Numbered from the stretch's first letter, positions 36,857 through 47,311 are shown. The stretch is 59,939 bases of DNA from Chlamydiota bacterium (GCA_027451825.1 DAIDHZ010000009.1:1-59939); one strand, 5' to 3'. The notes: generated by a model from the sequence alone, not told the origin. Translations and numbers: made by a program.

Positions 36857-38185
36857 ATGATCGAAAATAATTACATTAATCCTTACCTTCATGACCTTAT
36901 ATCCGCATGGGACAAAATCAAACCCATCGTTCAAACTGGAATCAGTATCATCTCTCCTTTTGCAGTCAGCAACCTCATTATTCGCTGTATTGACAATACA
37001 AATTTAAGCTTTAACGTAAGACGATCTATAACTGCTGCGGCAGTCATAACTCAACTCATTTATGACGGTCATAGGCTGACACAATTTATCAGAAAACTCA
37101 ACACCCAAAGCGGACATGCCGCAATTCGCGTTGCCAAACAAGTAATACCGATAGCAGCCCCCCTCCTCATGCGATTGGCTGCCAACAAATTGATTGAAAA
37201 CTGCAGTTTTGATCCTCGACTGAAAACATCCTTAACATTTGCCACAGCAAGCCTGCAGTGGATTTACGATTCCTATAGACTCAATAAATTTAGCAACGAA
37301 ATCCAAAAGACAACTCCACAACGAAGTCAAACACAAAGAATGGCGCACTATATCCGACTTACAGCTAAAGCCACACTTGCTTGGGGAATCTTCAATGGTA
37401 TTTCCTCAATAAAGCATTTGCATTACTACTACGCCTACCCAAATCTACAGTCCCAAATCGCAGCAGAAGAAGAACGAGTAAGACTCCAGCAAATGGAGGA
37501 TCAAGGGATTGTCTGGCAAGAACCGGGAAATCATGATGGATGTTCAGGGAATTGCAATCCCGAAACCGTTCGATCTAATTTTTCCAAGTTACAAAAAAGA
37601 TCTTCTTCGATTGTCAGTTTTCAAGAGCAATTTTTGAACGAAAACAATCTAAACGGAGGAACCTGCTCCGCCATGTCACTTTCGCTCGCATATGATGTGC
37701 AGCAAGAAAAATGCATAGAGCGGAGGTTCACTCCATGTATCCAAGAAATAATTCATAGAAAGTATTTAAGATCCGGAGAACAATTTCGAAATCTGCAAGC
37801 GGCATTCAATGCAATTACAATCAATCCTAAAGACACTGATGAAATAAACCCTCAAGAGCTGATTCGTGAGAAAATGGCAGCTTTGTCTAGTTTTTTTGAT
37901 TTTCAAGTGATTGGTCCATGCGACATCACAAACGCAGCGAAATTCCCAGATGGTATTTATCTGGGGAGAGCAATTGACCCCTCAAACAATCAAAAAAAAG
38001 AAACTCGCGGTCATACAATTGTGTTGTTTATAATCGGAAAGCTAGCCGTAATCTACGATCCAAACAGTGGCGGCACATGTTACTCTGAGAAGGGCTTGAC
38101 ACAAACACTAAAAAAAACTTCTGCAGCAATGATGCGTCGCTGGAATCTTCCAGAGCCCGTATTCTTCCAGCTCCAACATACATAA
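36857..38185 (+). CDS. Candidate papain-like cysteine protease (C58/YopT-like triad) effector
   Basis: A 442-residue protein. The C-terminal domain has a triad in the order and sequence context of the YopT/AvrPphB (C58) peptidases: Cys270 in NGGTCSAMSL, His386 in RGHTIVLF, Asp401 in IYDPNSGG. The N-terminal half has two similar segments (about 28-80 and 94-145, hydrophobic and helical, ending YDGHRLTQFI / YDSYRLNKFS), so it may be a duplicated membrane-associated module. C58 enzymes cleave host targets. Sequence identity to known members was not tested; the triad is seen, the family is inferred. Confidence 0.6.
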   Translation: MIENNYINPYLHDLISAWDKIKPIVQTGISIISPFAVSNLIIRCIDNTNLSFNVRRSITAAAVITQLIYDGHRLTQFIRKLNTQSGHAAIRVAKQVIPIAAPLLMRLAANKLIENCSFDPRLKTSLTFATASLQWIYDSYRLNKFSNEIQKTTPQRSQTQRMAHYIRLTAKATLAWGIFNGISSIKHLHYYYAYPNLQSQIAAEEERVRLQQMEDQGIVWQEPGNHDGCSGNCNPETVRSNFSKLQKRSSSIVSFQEQFLNENNLNGGTCSAMSLSLAYDVQQEKCIERRFTPCIQEIIHRKYLRSGEQFRNLQAAFNAITINPKDTDEINPQELIREKMAALSSFFDFQVIGPCDITNAAKFPDGIYLGRAIDPSNNQKKETRGHTIVLFIIGKLAVIYDPNSGGTCYSEKGLTQTLKKTSAAMMRRWNLPEPVFFQLQHT

Positions 38186-38271
38186 TTGCCAAAGCACTTC
38201 TTTAAGCAAGCGATTTTAAAAGTAAAAAAAAGAATCTTTGGCCTATATTTGATTCTCTATACCGAATTTGA

Positions 38272-39906
38272 ATGTCAAAGCTCTTAAAAACTCTGATTTT
38301 TTTCTCTACAAGCTCTTTTTGTTTTGGGTGGAATCGAATGGAACTCTCTCTTGAAGAAAAAGCAGGTCAACTCATCATGACATACTTTCATGGTGAAACT
38401 GCCAACGAAGAAGCTAAAACTCTCATTCAAGATACAAAAATTGGAGGCATCATCTACTACACCTGGAGCAATGGCCTCACCTCCCCGAAGCAAGTAAAAA
38501 CACTCAGCGAAAAACTCCAAGAATTCGCTCTTACAAATCCAAATCCTATTCCTCTTCTCATTGCCACCGATCAAGAAACAGGGATCGTCAACCGTCTTAA
38601 AGAAGGATTTACCCTATTTCCCGGGAATCGCGCCGTTGGAGAAATTAAAGATGCAAAGATTGCGGAAACCATCGGCCTTTATGTAGGAAGAGAGCTAAAG
38701 AATGTTGGCATCAATATGAATTTAGCTCCCGTAGTCGATGTCAATAACAATCCTAAAAATCCAGTGATCGGAGTCCGCTCTTTTGGAGAAGATCCTGAAC
38801 TCGTTTCCCTTTTGGGCCAAGGAGCTTTGAATGGATATAAAAAAGCCAATGTCATTGCTACTTTAAAACATTTTCCGGGACATGGAGATACAACCACAGA
38901 CTCTCATGAAAACTTACCCATCGTCCATAAATCTCAAGAAGAATTAGAAAAAGTCGAACTTTCTCCATTTAAAGCGCTGGCTCCTTCTGCACAAGCGATC
39001 ATGACGGCGCATATCCTCACCGCTTTCGATTCTCAACATTGCGCTACAATCTCCAAAAGCACCTTAGACTATTTAAGGGAAACCATCGGATTTCAAGGCG
39101 TTATTGTCTCAGATTCTCTTGTCATGGAAGGACTTCTTAAACAATGTCAAACCATTGATGAAGCGGCCATTCGTTCTTTGAATGCGGGCTGTGATCTTTT
39201 ACTATTAGGAGGAAGACTTCTCTCGGGGGAACGCAAAAATGAATTGAGTGTAGCCGATATTCAAAGAGTTCACCGCTCTATCATCGCTGCCGTAGAGAGC
39301 GGCCGTATTTCAGAAGAAAGGATCAATCAGGCAGTAGAGCGCGTTCTCAATCTTAAGACGCAGATCGATTGTCATGAAAATGATTTTTCTTTAAAAGACC
39401 ATCAAAACTTCGCTCAAAAAGTTGCCTCTTTAGCTTTAAAAACCATAAAAAATGATAAAAAACTCATCGCCTCTTTACATGAAAAAAGCATTGCCATAGT
39501 AGCGCCTCATATTTTACAACAAGACATCCAAAAAACTCATTTTTTAGAAGCAGGAAAACAAGTCGATCTTCATGGATTTAATCCAACGAATGTAGATCTA
39601 GAAAAAATAAAACAAGACACTCAAAATGCAGACGTGATCTTTATCTTTTCTTATAATGCATGGAAAACTCCTTCACAGGCAGCATTGATTCAATCTCTCA
39701 TAGACACCAACAAACCCGTCGCTCTTTTTGTCGTAAAAGATCCTATAGATGCTTCATTATTTCCCAATGCCAATCTGATTTTAAATACATTCGATCCCAC
39801 TTTCTTTTCGATTCAAGCAATCTACAACTTTTTATACCAGTTGAAAGGCCCCGAGAAGAAAACCGATTCTTCAAGTTGTTTCAGTATAACTAAAAATTCT
39901 CTCTGA
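38272..39906 (+). CDS. nagZ: Beta-N-acetylhexosaminidase, glycoside hydrolase family 3 (NagZ-like)
   Basis: A 544-residue GH3 enzyme with an export signal (1-19). NagZ hallmarks are KHFPGHGDTTTDSH (199-212, general acid region) and VSDSLVMEGL with nucleophile Asp281. It removes N-acetylglucosamine from muropeptides or host glycans. NagZ is usually cytosolic and about 340 residues; this one has an export signal and a GH3 C-terminal domain. Its last about 20 residues include TDSSSCFSI, which is encoded by a palindromic-element remnant. Confidence 0.9.
   Translation: MSKLLKTLIFFSTSSFCFGWNRMELSLEEKAGQLIMTYFHGETANEEAKTLIQDTKIGGIIYYTWSNGLTSPKQVKTLSEKLQEFALTNPNPIPLLIATDQETGIVNRLKEGFTLFPGNRAVGEIKDAKIAETIGLYVGRELKNVGINMNLAPVVDVNNNPKNPVIGVRSFGEDPELVSLLGQGALNGYKKANVIATLKHFPGHGDTTTDSHENLPIVHKSQEELEKVELSPFKALAPSAQAIMTAHILTAFDSQHCATISKSTLDYLRETIGFQGVIVSDSLVMEGLLKQCQTIDEAAIRSLNAGCDLLLLGGRLLSGERKNELSVADIQRVHRSIIAAVESGRISEERINQAVERVLNLKTQIDCHENDFSLKDHQNFAQKVASLALKTIKNDKKLIASLHEKSIAIVAPHILQQDIQKTHFLEAGKQVDLHGFNPTNVDLEKIKQDTQNADVIFIFSYNAWKTPSQAALIQSLIDTNKPVALFVVKDPIDASLFPNANLILNTFDPTFFSIQAIYNFLYQLKGPEKKTDSSSCFSITKNSL
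39832..39889. repeat. Palindromic element, copy C (internally deleted remnant)
   Basis: The right arm (ACCGATTCTTCAAGTTGTTTC, then AGTATAA) is nearly identical to copy A, and a damaged left arm TTATACCAGTTGAA precedes it. The whole middle is missing. It lies within the 3' end of nagZ, so the protein reads through it. Confidence 0.7.
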
Positions 39907-39913
39907 TCTAATT

Positions 39914-41944
39914 TTACGACCCTGTCTCAAGCAATGATTCTTTATCAGAACGCACTTCTTGCGCTTCTTGTTCCATTTGAATCATGTCTTTCACAATATT
40001 CACCGATTCTTGCATCTGTAGATCATCGATACCGATCACGACAGGTTCATCGACCATATTGACAGGTAAAGATGAGCTGCGAGAATGAACCGCATTGATT
40101 TTCTTCAAAAAGGCCTGAAAATTTGGATCTTTTGCAAGACGCTCGCTACTTTTTTGTTTTAATGTAGGGAGCATTTTCTTCCAGAAAGAGACAACTCTTT
40201 GTAAGAAAGGAAGATATCGAGCCTGGAAAATCCTCTTTGTTCTTTCATCCAAATCACTTAAAGGATCAACGTAGGCAGCAGAAACTCGATCTGACGCAAG
40301 AGGATACTCTAAAAACTTTTCCCCGATATTATAAGGAGCGTAAGGCGTTGGCACTTCAATATCTGCAATCACCCCATTAATCTGGGTCCCCCTACCTGAC
40401 ACAGTATAATATCTTCCAACCGTTACTTTAAAAAATATTTCTGCATTTGGATCAGTCACTGTTTGATACTGAATCGAGCCTTTTCCAAATGTTCTCTTAT
40501 CCCCAACAACCAGACCGACTCCATAATCTTGCAGGGCCTGAGCCACGATCTCAGCAGCTGATGCAGACATCTGAGAAGTCAGCACAACTAAAGGACCGTT
40601 AAAAAAGCTACGCCCTGAAATATTTCTTAAATAATGAACTTCACCTTGACCGTATTTCGAAATCACAATCACACCATTGGAGACAAAAAGACCTGCGACC
40701 TTAACTGCTTGCGTTAAAAATCCTCCGGAATTTTCTCTTAAGTCCAAAACAAGACCCAAAAGATCTCCTTTTTGTCGGAAAGATCGAATCGCCTCTTTAA
40801 TATCTCTTTCGCTACTGGAGCCATCACCGTTTTCATAAAAAGAGTGCAAAATAATTTTCCCAATAATGCCGGAACCATAAGGAACAACGGCCGTCTGAAT
40901 CCTCTCTTCACTCATAACAATCGGCTGTTTTTGCAAAGAAACAGAATAATGAAATTCTTTTTGAGTGACAGGATCGACTCTTTTAAATCCCAAAATAATC
41001 TCTTCTCTTCCTTTATTCTTTAAACGTTCCATCACATCTTCAAAAGAGACCGCACGAACAGAAAAGCGATCGATATCTTCTAAAAAATCATTCACCTGGA
41101 TCTTTCCCGATTTAGCAGCAGGACTTCCCTGAATTACATCAGCCACGGCAATCCCATCAATCCCTTCGGAAAAAATAACGCCAACACCATTAAATTGTTT
41201 TTCAAGCCCCAAGCGCATTTCATAAGCCTCTTCAGGACTAAAAAAAGAGGTATGAGTATCTAAACTTTTTGCAAATGCTTTGAGAATACGAAGAGCCATC
41301 AAGTGCTCAATTCTGTCCTGAGGAAGAGGAGATCCTTCCTGTGTTAAAAAGAGATAGTTATATTCAATACGTCGGATCTTATTTTCAAAAAGAATGAATA
41401 CTTTATGCTTTCTGTCCACCGTATCTAATTTACTTCTTGCCTTATGAAAAGAATAAAACCGAACCATCCGATTTTTTTGTCTTTCTTTCAATTCTTGCTC
41501 TGTCGTTGCAAACTGAGGATTTACAGGAGATGGACTTAAACTGATCTCTCCGTCACGTTCCACAAATGATTCAACCCACTCATTTCGAAAGTTTTCAGCC
41601 CTTAAGATAGACACCTGGATCAATTGATTGAGTGCGATAAAATCTCGATAATCATGATGTTTTAGCCGTTCTAAAATCTCTTTGGCTCTTGGTTCGCTCA
41701 TGGAAAGATACGGCGTGATTTCTTTTTCTAAAAGATACGAACGATCCGGATCAAACTGTTCTATATAAATCTTAAAAGATCTACGAACTAAAGCTGTAGA
41801 AAGCTCTTTGTTCGTAATATGCAAACTTAAAAATTTTTCCATCACACGAGGGACATCTTGCATTTTCAATGGTTGTAGCTGAGAAAAAAGCGGCTGCGCT
41901 AAAAAGAAAACGAAGAAGAAAAGACCTGCAATGTGACGCTTCAT
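39914..41944 (-). CDS. tsp: Tail-specific protease Tsp/Prc (CT441-like)
   Basis: Starting at the ATG at 41944 gives 676 residues with a signal peptide (about 1-20). It has a PDZ domain (about 220-300, FNGVGVIFSEGIDGIAVADVIQGSPAAKSG), an S41 protease core with serine in SQMSASAAEIVAQALQDYG and lysine in RTFGKGSIQYQ, and a C-terminal DUF3340-type region. It removes C-terminal tails from periplasmic proteins. In C. trachomatis, CT441 precedes the str operon, as here. The frame continues upstream without a ribosome binding site. Confidence 0.93.
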   Translation of the reverse strand: MKRHIAGLFFFVFFLAQPLFSQLQPLKMQDVPRVMEKFLSLHITNKELSTALVRRSFKIYIEQFDPDRSYLLEKEITPYLSMSEPRAKEILERLKHHDYRDFIALNQLIQVSILRAENFRNEWVESFVERDGEISLSPSPVNPQFATTEQELKERQKNRMVRFYSFHKARSKLDTVDRKHKVFILFENKIRRIEYNYLFLTQEGSPLPQDRIEHLMALRILKAFAKSLDTHTSFFSPEEAYEMRLGLEKQFNGVGVIFSEGIDGIAVADVIQGSPAAKSGKIQVNDFLEDIDRFSVRAVSFEDVMERLKNKGREEIILGFKRVDPVTQKEFHYSVSLQKQPIVMSEERIQTAVVPYGSGIIGKIILHSFYENGDGSSSERDIKEAIRSFRQKGDLLGLVLDLRENSGGFLTQAVKVAGLFVSNGVIVISKYGQGEVHYLRNISGRSFFNGPLVVLTSQMSASAAEIVAQALQDYGVGLVVGDKRTFGKGSIQYQTVTDPNAEIFFKVTVGRYYTVSGRGTQINGVIADIEVPTPYAPYNIGEKFLEYPLASDRVSAAYVDPLSDLDERTKRIFQARYLPFLQRVVSFWKKMLPTLKQKSSERLAKDPNFQAFLKKINAVHSRSSSLPVNMVDEPVVIGIDDLQMQESVNIVKDMIQMEQEAQEVRSDKESLLETGS

Positions 41945-42312
41945 GGGAGTTCCTTTAAAAAAAAGCGAAAGGGGAAGAATTGTAAAAGACTTCGAAGACA
42001 TTGCTTCCAAACTTAGCGTCGTAAGCTTCGTCTTTATCCTTCCCCTTTCATTCATGATTCTATATTTAAAATAATTTATTTCACAATATAATAATTAAAA
42101 CAAAACTAAACATATAAAATACAAATAAATACAAACTAAACAATAAAAACAAACAAAACCAATATTGCCGCGCTCTGTGGTTCATTTTCTCTATAAGGTT
42201 CAAAAAAGTCTTTTAGTGGTCAGTGCCCTGGAACCCTTCAACATCCTCCTTGCTTTTATTGATTGAGATCGGTATATTTGGCCACTATCTTATTCTAGAG
42301 GAGACGGCATTC

Positions 42313-42684
42313 ATGCCTACTTATAATCAGCTCGTTAAAATGGGCCGGACTGAAAAGGTGAAAAGACGCAAATCACCAGCCCTACAACAATGTCCTCAGC
42401 GCCGTGGCGTATGTCTTCAAGTGAAGACAAAGACTCCAAAAAAGCCAAACTCTGCTTTACGTAAGGTGGCTTGGGTTCGTCTTTCCAACGGTCAAGAGAT
42501 CATTGCATATATTCCTGGAGAAGGACATAACCTACAGGAACACAGTATCGTACTCGTACGCGGAGGCCGTGTAAAAGACCTTCCGGGGGTTCGTTATCAC
42601 ATCGTCCGTGGAGCGCTCGATTGCGCAGCTGTTAAGGACCGCAAAAAATCTCGCTCTAAATATGGAGCAAAAAAACCGAAGTAA
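42313..42684 (+). CDS. rpsL: 30S ribosomal protein S12
   Basis: 123 residues from the ATG at 42313 (GAGGAG upstream). [12 protein letters not shown] includes Lys43, the usual streptomycin-sensitive residue. It is the first gene of the str operon, preceded by a 120-base leader that includes an AGTGG...CCACT complementary pair. Confidence 0.98.
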   Translation: MPTYNQLVKMGRTEKVKRRKSPALQQCPQRRGVCLQVKTKTPKKPNSALRKVAWVRLSNGQEIIAYIPGEGHNLQEHSIVLVRGGRVKDLPGVRYHIVRGALDCAAVKDRKKSRSKYGAKKPK

Positions 42685-42689
42685 TACCA

Positions 42690-42716
42690 GGAGCTAGTTA
42701 AAAACGATCTAGTTCC
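42690..42716 (+). promoter_or_regulatory. Hairpin in the rpsL-rpsG spacer, possible S7 site
   Basis: GGAGCTAG pairs with CTAGTTCC (one G-U pair) around an 11-base loop, in the S12-S7 intercistronic region where enterobacterial S7 represses its operon. The location suggests ribosomal protein feedback; the sequence itself is not diagnostic. Confidence 0.35.
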
Positions 42717-42800
42717 TTGTTCAAGGATTCGACTGGATACCAGCCAAATCCCTGGACAGGTCAAACAAACCGGGTGAAAATAAAAAGTTTAAGGATACCA

Positions 42801-43274
42801 ATGTCCAGAAGAAAACGTGTTTTTAAGAAAAGGATCGCTCAAGATCCAGTATATGGGAGTGAAACTCTCTCAAAATTCATCAATAAATTGATGATGCATG
42901 GAAAAAAGACAACAGCAAGAAAGATTGTCTACAATGCCCTTGAAAAATTTGCTGAAAAAGTAAAATCGGCAAATCCATTAGAAGCTTTCGAACAAGCTTT
43001 AGAAAATGCAAAACCATCTCTTGAAGTCAAAACTCGCCGAATCGGGGGTGCTAACTATCAAGTTCCTGTTGAAATTCCAAATGACAGAAGAACAGCGATG
43101 GCTATGCAGTGGATCATTCTCAACTCTCGCTCAAAACCAGGCAGAAGTATGATCGATGCTCTCTCAAGCGAGCTCATCGACTGCTTTAACCATCAAGGGG
43201 CGACCATCAAGAAAAAAGATGATACACACCGTATGGCTGAAGCCAATAAAGCTTTTGCTCACTACAAATGGTAA
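42801..43274 (+). CDS. rpsG: 30S ribosomal protein S7
   Basis: 157 residues from the ATG at 42801, with S7 signature DPVYGSETLSKFINKLMMHGKK and the conserved TAMAMQWI region. It nucleates assembly of the 30S head. The unusually long spacer to rpsL (116 bp) holds a hairpin. Confidence 0.98.
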   Translation: MSRRKRVFKKRIAQDPVYGSETLSKFINKLMMHGKKTTARKIVYNALEKFAEKVKSANPLEAFEQALENAKPSLEVKTRRIGGANYQVPVEIPNDRRTAMAMQWIILNSRSKPGRSMIDALSSELIDCFNHQGATIKKKDDTHRMAEANKAFAHYKW

Positions 43275-43289
43275 TCAAGGGACAAAAAC

Positions 43290-45380
43290 ATGAGCAAACG
43301 ATCTGATAAAGACAAACTCTCCAACGTCCGTAACGTTGGAATTATGGCCCACATTGATGCGGGGAAAACAACAACAACTGAACGAATCCTCTACTATTCC
43401 GGACGCGTTCACCGAATCGGTGAAGTGCACGAAGGAGCGGCCACCATGGACTTCATGGAACAGGAACGCGAAAGAGGAATCACCATCACCTCCGCTGCCA
43501 CAACTGTTTACTGGAAAGATTGCAAAATCAACATCATCGACACCCCGGGGCACGTAGACTTCACGATCGAAGTGGAAAGATCTCTCCGCGTTCTCGATGG
43601 GGCCGTTGCTGTATTTTGCGCAGTTGCCGGCGTTCAACCGCAATCGGAAACCGTTTGGCGTCAAGCAGATCGTTATAAAGTTCCTCGTGTTGCTTTCGTC
43701 AACAAAATGGATAGAACAGGCGCAGACTTCTTCAATGCAGTCAAAACAATGCGTGAAAAATTGCATGCAAATGCAATTCCTGTCCATTGCCCTATCGGAG
43801 CCGAATCATCCTTCAAAGGAATGGTCGACTTAGTCGCCATGAAAGCCTACCTCTTCCATGATGAAACCATGGGAGCAAAATACTCTGTCGAAGAAATCCC
43901 GTCCGATCTTCTTGAGCAATGCAAAAAAATGCGCATGGAACTTCTCGAAGAACTCGCAACGATCGATGAAAATGATGAAGAGTTCATGACAAAAGTATTG
44001 GAAAACCCTGATTCTATTTCAGAAGATGAAATCCACGCTGTCTTAAGAAAAGGAGTCATTGGCCTAAAAATCAATCCGGTTCTTTGCGGAACAGCCTTTA
44101 AGAATAAAGGGGTTCAGCAAATCTTGGATGCGATTGTCAATTGGATGCCATCCCCAATCGATCGCGGAATGATCCATGGACACGCTCTTCATTCAGATGA
44201 AACCATTGACCTTGCTCCATCGGATGACAGCCCCCTCTCCGCTCTTGCGTTCAAAATCATGACCGATCCTTACGTCGGAAAATTGACATTCATTCGTATT
44301 TACAGCGGTACGCTCGCGAAAGGAACGGCTCTTCTCAATTCAACAAAAGACAAAAAAGAAAGAGTTTCCAGACTTCTCGAAATGCATGCGAACCAAAGAA
44401 AAGATAGAGATGAATTTTTTACAGGAGATATTGCAGCTTGTATCGGTCTTAAATATACAACAACGGGAGACACTCTCTGCATAGAAGATAAACCTCTTCT
44501 CTTGGAAAAGATGAACTTCCCTGATCCTGTAATTTCGATGGCAATCGAGCCAAAATCAAAAGCCGATCGAGAAAAGCTTTCTATGGCACTCTCCGCCCTT
44601 TCTGAAGAAGATCCTACCTTCCGAGTACAAACGAACGAAGAGACAGGACAAACCCTCATTATGGGAATGGGAGAGCTCCACCTCGAAATCATCCGAGATC
44701 GTATGTTTCGAGAATTTTCTGTAGATGCAAACGTAGGGAAACCTGAAGTTTCTTACAAAGAAACAATCACCACCAACGCATCGACAGAAACAAAATACGT
44801 CAAGCAGTCCGGTGGACGCGGTCAATATGCTCACGTATGCCTTGAAATCGAACCCAATGAAGTGGGTAAAGGCAACGTCATTGAGAGCAAGATTGTCGGT
44901 GGCGTGATCCCAAAAGAATACATCCCAGCATGTATCAAGGGAATCGAAGAAGGTTTAACAACAGGCGTACTTGCAGGTTATCCTCTCATCGACATGAAGA
45001 TCGCAATCACCTACGGATCATACCACGAAGTTGACTCCAGCGAGATGGCATTTAAAATTTGCGCATCAATGGCACTCAAAGATGCAGCAAGAAAAGCCAA
45101 GCCGGTCATCTTGGAACCAATCATGAAAGTGGTTGCCACAACTCCGGAAACATCCGTTGGAGATGTGATCGGAGATCTCAACCGAAGACGTGGAAAAATC
45201 CTAGGCCAAGACGCTCTCAAAGGAACCATTGATGTAACTTCTGAAGTTCCTTTAAGTGAAATGTTTGGATACTCAACTACGCTACGATCCATGACATCGG
45301 GTCGTGCGACATACACCATGGAACCAAGTCACTTTGAAAGGGTTCCGACAAAAATCCAAGAAGAAATCATTAAAAAGTAG
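43290..45380 (+). CDS. fusA: Elongation factor G
   Basis: The 696-residue translocation GTPase has G1 [11 protein letters not shown] (20-30), switch [10 protein letters not shown] and NKMD, and five-domain length. It lies 15 bp after rpsG. Confidence 0.98.
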   Translation: MSKRSDKDKLSNVRNVGIMAHIDAGKTTTTERILYYSGRVHRIGEVHEGAATMDFMEQERERGITITSAATTVYWKDCKINIIDTPGHVDFTIEVERSLRVLDGAVAVFCAVAGVQPQSETVWRQADRYKVPRVAFVNKMDRTGADFFNAVKTMREKLHANAIPVHCPIGAESSFKGMVDLVAMKAYLFHDETMGAKYSVEEIPSDLLEQCKKMRMELLEELATIDENDEEFMTKVLENPDSISEDEIHAVLRKGVIGLKINPVLCGTAFKNKGVQQILDAIVNWMPSPIDRGMIHGHALHSDETIDLAPSDDSPLSALAFKIMTDPYVGKLTFIRIYSGTLAKGTALLNSTKDKKERVSRLLEMHANQRKDRDEFFTGDIAACIGLKYTTTGDTLCIEDKPLLLEKMNFPDPVISMAIEPKSKADREKLSMALSALSEEDPTFRVQTNEETGQTLIMGMGELHLEIIRDRMFREFSVDANVGKPEVSYKETITTNASTETKYVKQSGGRGQYAHVCLEIEPNEVGKGNVIESKIVGGVIPKEYIPACIKGIEEGLTTGVLAGYPLIDMKIAITYGSYHEVDSSEMAFKICASMALKDAARKAKPVILEPIMKVVATTPETSVGDVIGDLNRRRGKILGQDALKGTIDVTSEVPLSEMFGYSTTLRSMTSGRATYTMEPSHFERVPTKIQEEIIKK

Positions 45381-45390
45381 ACTTAAACTT

Positions 45391-45720
45391 ATGGCAACAC
45401 CTAAACAAACACCTTCAAGAAAAAGAATCCGCATCCGCCTCAAAGCGTTTGATCAAAGGATGTTGGATCGATCTGTTCTCGACATCGTCGAGACAGCAAA
45501 AAGAACAGGGGCTCGCGTCGTAGGGCCTATTCCCCTACCCACAAAACGTGAGATCTATACCGTTCTTAGATCCCCTCACGTAGATAGAAAGTCTCGAGAA
45601 CAGTTTGAGATGAGGACACATATTCGTATGCTCGATCTTCTCGACCCAACACTCGACACAATCGACAAGCTCAAAATTCTACCGGTAGCTGCCGGCGTTG
45701 ATATCAAAATCAAAGCCTAA
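45391..45720 (+). CDS. rpsJ: 30S ribosomal protein S10
   Basis: 109 residues from ATG 45391; the S10 core [20 protein letters not shown] is clear. Last gene of the str operon, in the CT436-CT439 order. A terminator-like hairpin follows. Confidence 0.97.
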   Translation: MATPKQTPSRKRIRIRLKAFDQRMLDRSVLDIVETAKRTGARVVGPIPLPTKREIYTVLRSPHVDRKSREQFEMRTHIRMLDLLDPTLDTIDKLKILPVAAGVDIKIKA

Positions 45721-45728
45721 AGCTTAAA

Positions 45729-45762
45729 AAGGAAGTTATACTGTATTGAGTATAACTTCCTT
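45729..45762. terminator. Hairpin between convergent rpsJ and RING-H2 gene
   Basis: A perfect 14-bp stem (AAGGAAGTTATACT with its complement) around GTATTG. No long T run follows on the plus strand; on the minus strand the complement of the upstream AAAA gives a T run, so it may act in both directions. Confidence 0.7.
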
Positions 45763-45768
45763 GCATTC

Positions 45769-46305
45769 TCAAGAATCAAAAGGAAATGAAGAAAAGAATT
45801 TTTTTATCGATTCAAAAATTCCTGCCGTTTCTTTCTGATTTCTTGTTGTTTTCTGATTCTGATCTTTACGATGAAATTGTCCCCGACAATTTGGACATGC
45901 TGGCTTTCCTGTCATGTTCAAGCAGTGAACATGAAAATGATGGCCGCAAGAAGTTTTCGCAACAGCAACATTTGTTTCGTTAAACTCTTCCAAACAAATG
46001 GTGCATTCTTGACCCTTCACCGTCTTCTGTGCGACTAATTCAATCTTATAATCAACTACGTTAAACTTAAATGTCTGGCAAGGCTCTCTCCTTCTTATAC
46101 CGAAACAACCTGAAGAATCGGTTTTTGACTGCGTCGGCTTTACCTCAAAATTTGGATGCTCACGCGCGCCTTGCCTCTCGGCAATGGTCGCTTGCTCCGC
46201 ATCCAAATTTTGAGGAGCCTTCTTGTCAAATTCCCGATTCTTCAGGTTGTTTCGGTATACCCGAGCCCCTATCACTACACTCCCTATTCCCATACCTAAT
46301 GGCAT
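45769..46305 (-). CDS. RING-H2 finger protein carrying an in-frame palindromic element
   Basis: The ATG at 46305 has AGAGG five bases upstream and gives 178 residues. A canonical RING-H2 occupies 101-140: Cys101, Cys104, Cys120, His122, His125, Cys128, Cys137, Cys140. Residues 16-70 are translated from the palindromic element (46096-46259), leaving the short N-terminus (MPLGMGIGSVVIGAR) as the only other upstream part. A host-directed ubiquitin ligase is the natural inference. The gene is thus either tolerant of the insertion or recently changed by it. Confidence 0.75.
   Translation of the reverse strand: MPLGMGIGSVVIGARVYRNNLKNREFDKKAPQNLDAEQATIAERQGAREHPNFEVKPTQSKTDSSGCFGIRRREPCQTFKFNVVDYKIELVAQKTVKGQECTICLEEFNETNVAVAKTSCGHHFHVHCLNMTGKPACPNCRGQFHRKDQNQKTTRNQKETAGIFESIKKFFSSFPFDS
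46096..46259. repeat. Palindromic element, copy D (164 bp, perfect 26-bp inverted ends)
   Basis: The ends 46096-46121 and 46234-46259 are perfect inverted repeats beginning TATACCGAAACAACCTGAAG. In inverse orientation it aligns along its whole length with copy A. The inner stem is CAAAATTTGGATGC/GCATCCAAATTTTG here versus CAAATTTGCAT/ATGCGAATTTG in A: both sides change together. Confidence 0.92.
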
Positions 46306-46489
46306 AATTACCTCTTTTATTTTTTTTAATTTTATTAATGTTTTATGAGAAATAAATAGAAATAAGAATACTAGCCCAGAATGGGCAGTACGAGAATCAA
46401 GAAGCCATAAAGATGATTGTACTTGTTTTTCATATAAATAATTATATAATAACAATTATTGAAAAGTCAATTATATTAATTAAAAAAAT

Positions 46490-47311
46490 CTAATCGTTAA
46501 GTTGAGTCGTGGAAAAACTCAAATTACGGTGATAGGCGCCCTTGATCTTTTTGGCTTGCATTTCTCTGGCAACCTTCAGGATTTTAACGCCTTTTTCAAC
46601 ATGATCCGCGGTATAAAGATCATAGACTTTTTGAGAGCTTTCCTTCGTTTTAATGCCATCTCGATTCAAAGGAAGATCAGACACCAAAAGAAGAGCACCT
46701 AATGTAAACTTTCTTTTGTAACTTGCAGTGAAAAGAGTGGCGCACTCCATTTCGATCCCTTGCGCTTTGGTGATTTTCAAACGATTTTTAAAATCTTCAT
46801 TGAATTCCCAAAAACGGGTATTGGTCGTAAATGTAATCCCAATATGATACGGAGAAAGCTCTCGATCCAACACTTCCGTCACAGCTCGCTGCATAAGAAA
46901 ATTCGCAAGCGCCGGCACTTCAATCGGGAAATAAGAATCAGACGTACCCTCGCCTCGAATGGCAGCCACAGGCACCAAATAGTCGCCTACTTGGTAACGA
47001 CGCCGCAGACCTCCGCACATCCCTAAAAGAATGCTCGCTCGAATCGGCAAAAAAGAACAAACATCAACCACTAAAGATGCCGCAGGAGATCCAATTTTAA
47101 AATCCAAAATACTCACATCTTCTTTCGGACAATGAGCCACTTTAAACATAGCCCCTTCTTTAATCGGGACTCCTCTTTCTTTTGCAAAATATTCAACGTA
47201 GCGAGGAAAATTTGTTAAAATTAAATTTGAGCAAAATTCATCGACCGCACAACCGGAATAGCGTTCCAAAGTATGGCGGGCAATTTCAGCTTCTTGAGGG
47301 TTTTGTTCCAT
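46490..47311 (-). CDS. amn: AMP nucleosidase
   Basis: A 273-residue phosphorylase-like protein of the AMP nucleosidase/uridine phosphorylase superfamily, with GMCGGLRRRYQVGDYLVPVAAIRGEGTS and the late QGIEMECATLFTASY. It splits AMP into adenine and ribose-5-phosphate. Shorter than E. coli Amn (484 residues) because the N-terminal regulatory domain is missing. The amn/efp divergent pair matches CT751/CT752 as remembered. Confidence 0.88.
   Translation of the reverse strand: MEQNPQEAEIARHTLERYSGCAVDEFCSNLILTNFPRYVEYFAKERGVPIKEGAMFKVAHCPKEDVSILDFKIGSPAASLVVDVCSFLPIRASILLGMCGGLRRRYQVGDYLVPVAAIRGEGTSDSYFPIEVPALANFLMQRAVTEVLDRELSPYHIGITFTTNTRFWEFNEDFKNRLKITKAQGIEMECATLFTASYKRKFTLGALLLVSDLPLNRDGIKTKESSQKVYDLYTADHVEKGVKILKVAREMQAKKIKGAYHRNLSFSTTQLND

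Noticed and set aside
42056-42200. Replication origin in the AT-rich stretch before rpsL
   Set aside because: A-rich, but no repeated DnaA boxes were seen.
46071-46307. Plus-strand protein containing KNRFLTASALP
   Set aside because: It is the palindromic element read on the other strand; a similar shadow occurs at 8094-8276.
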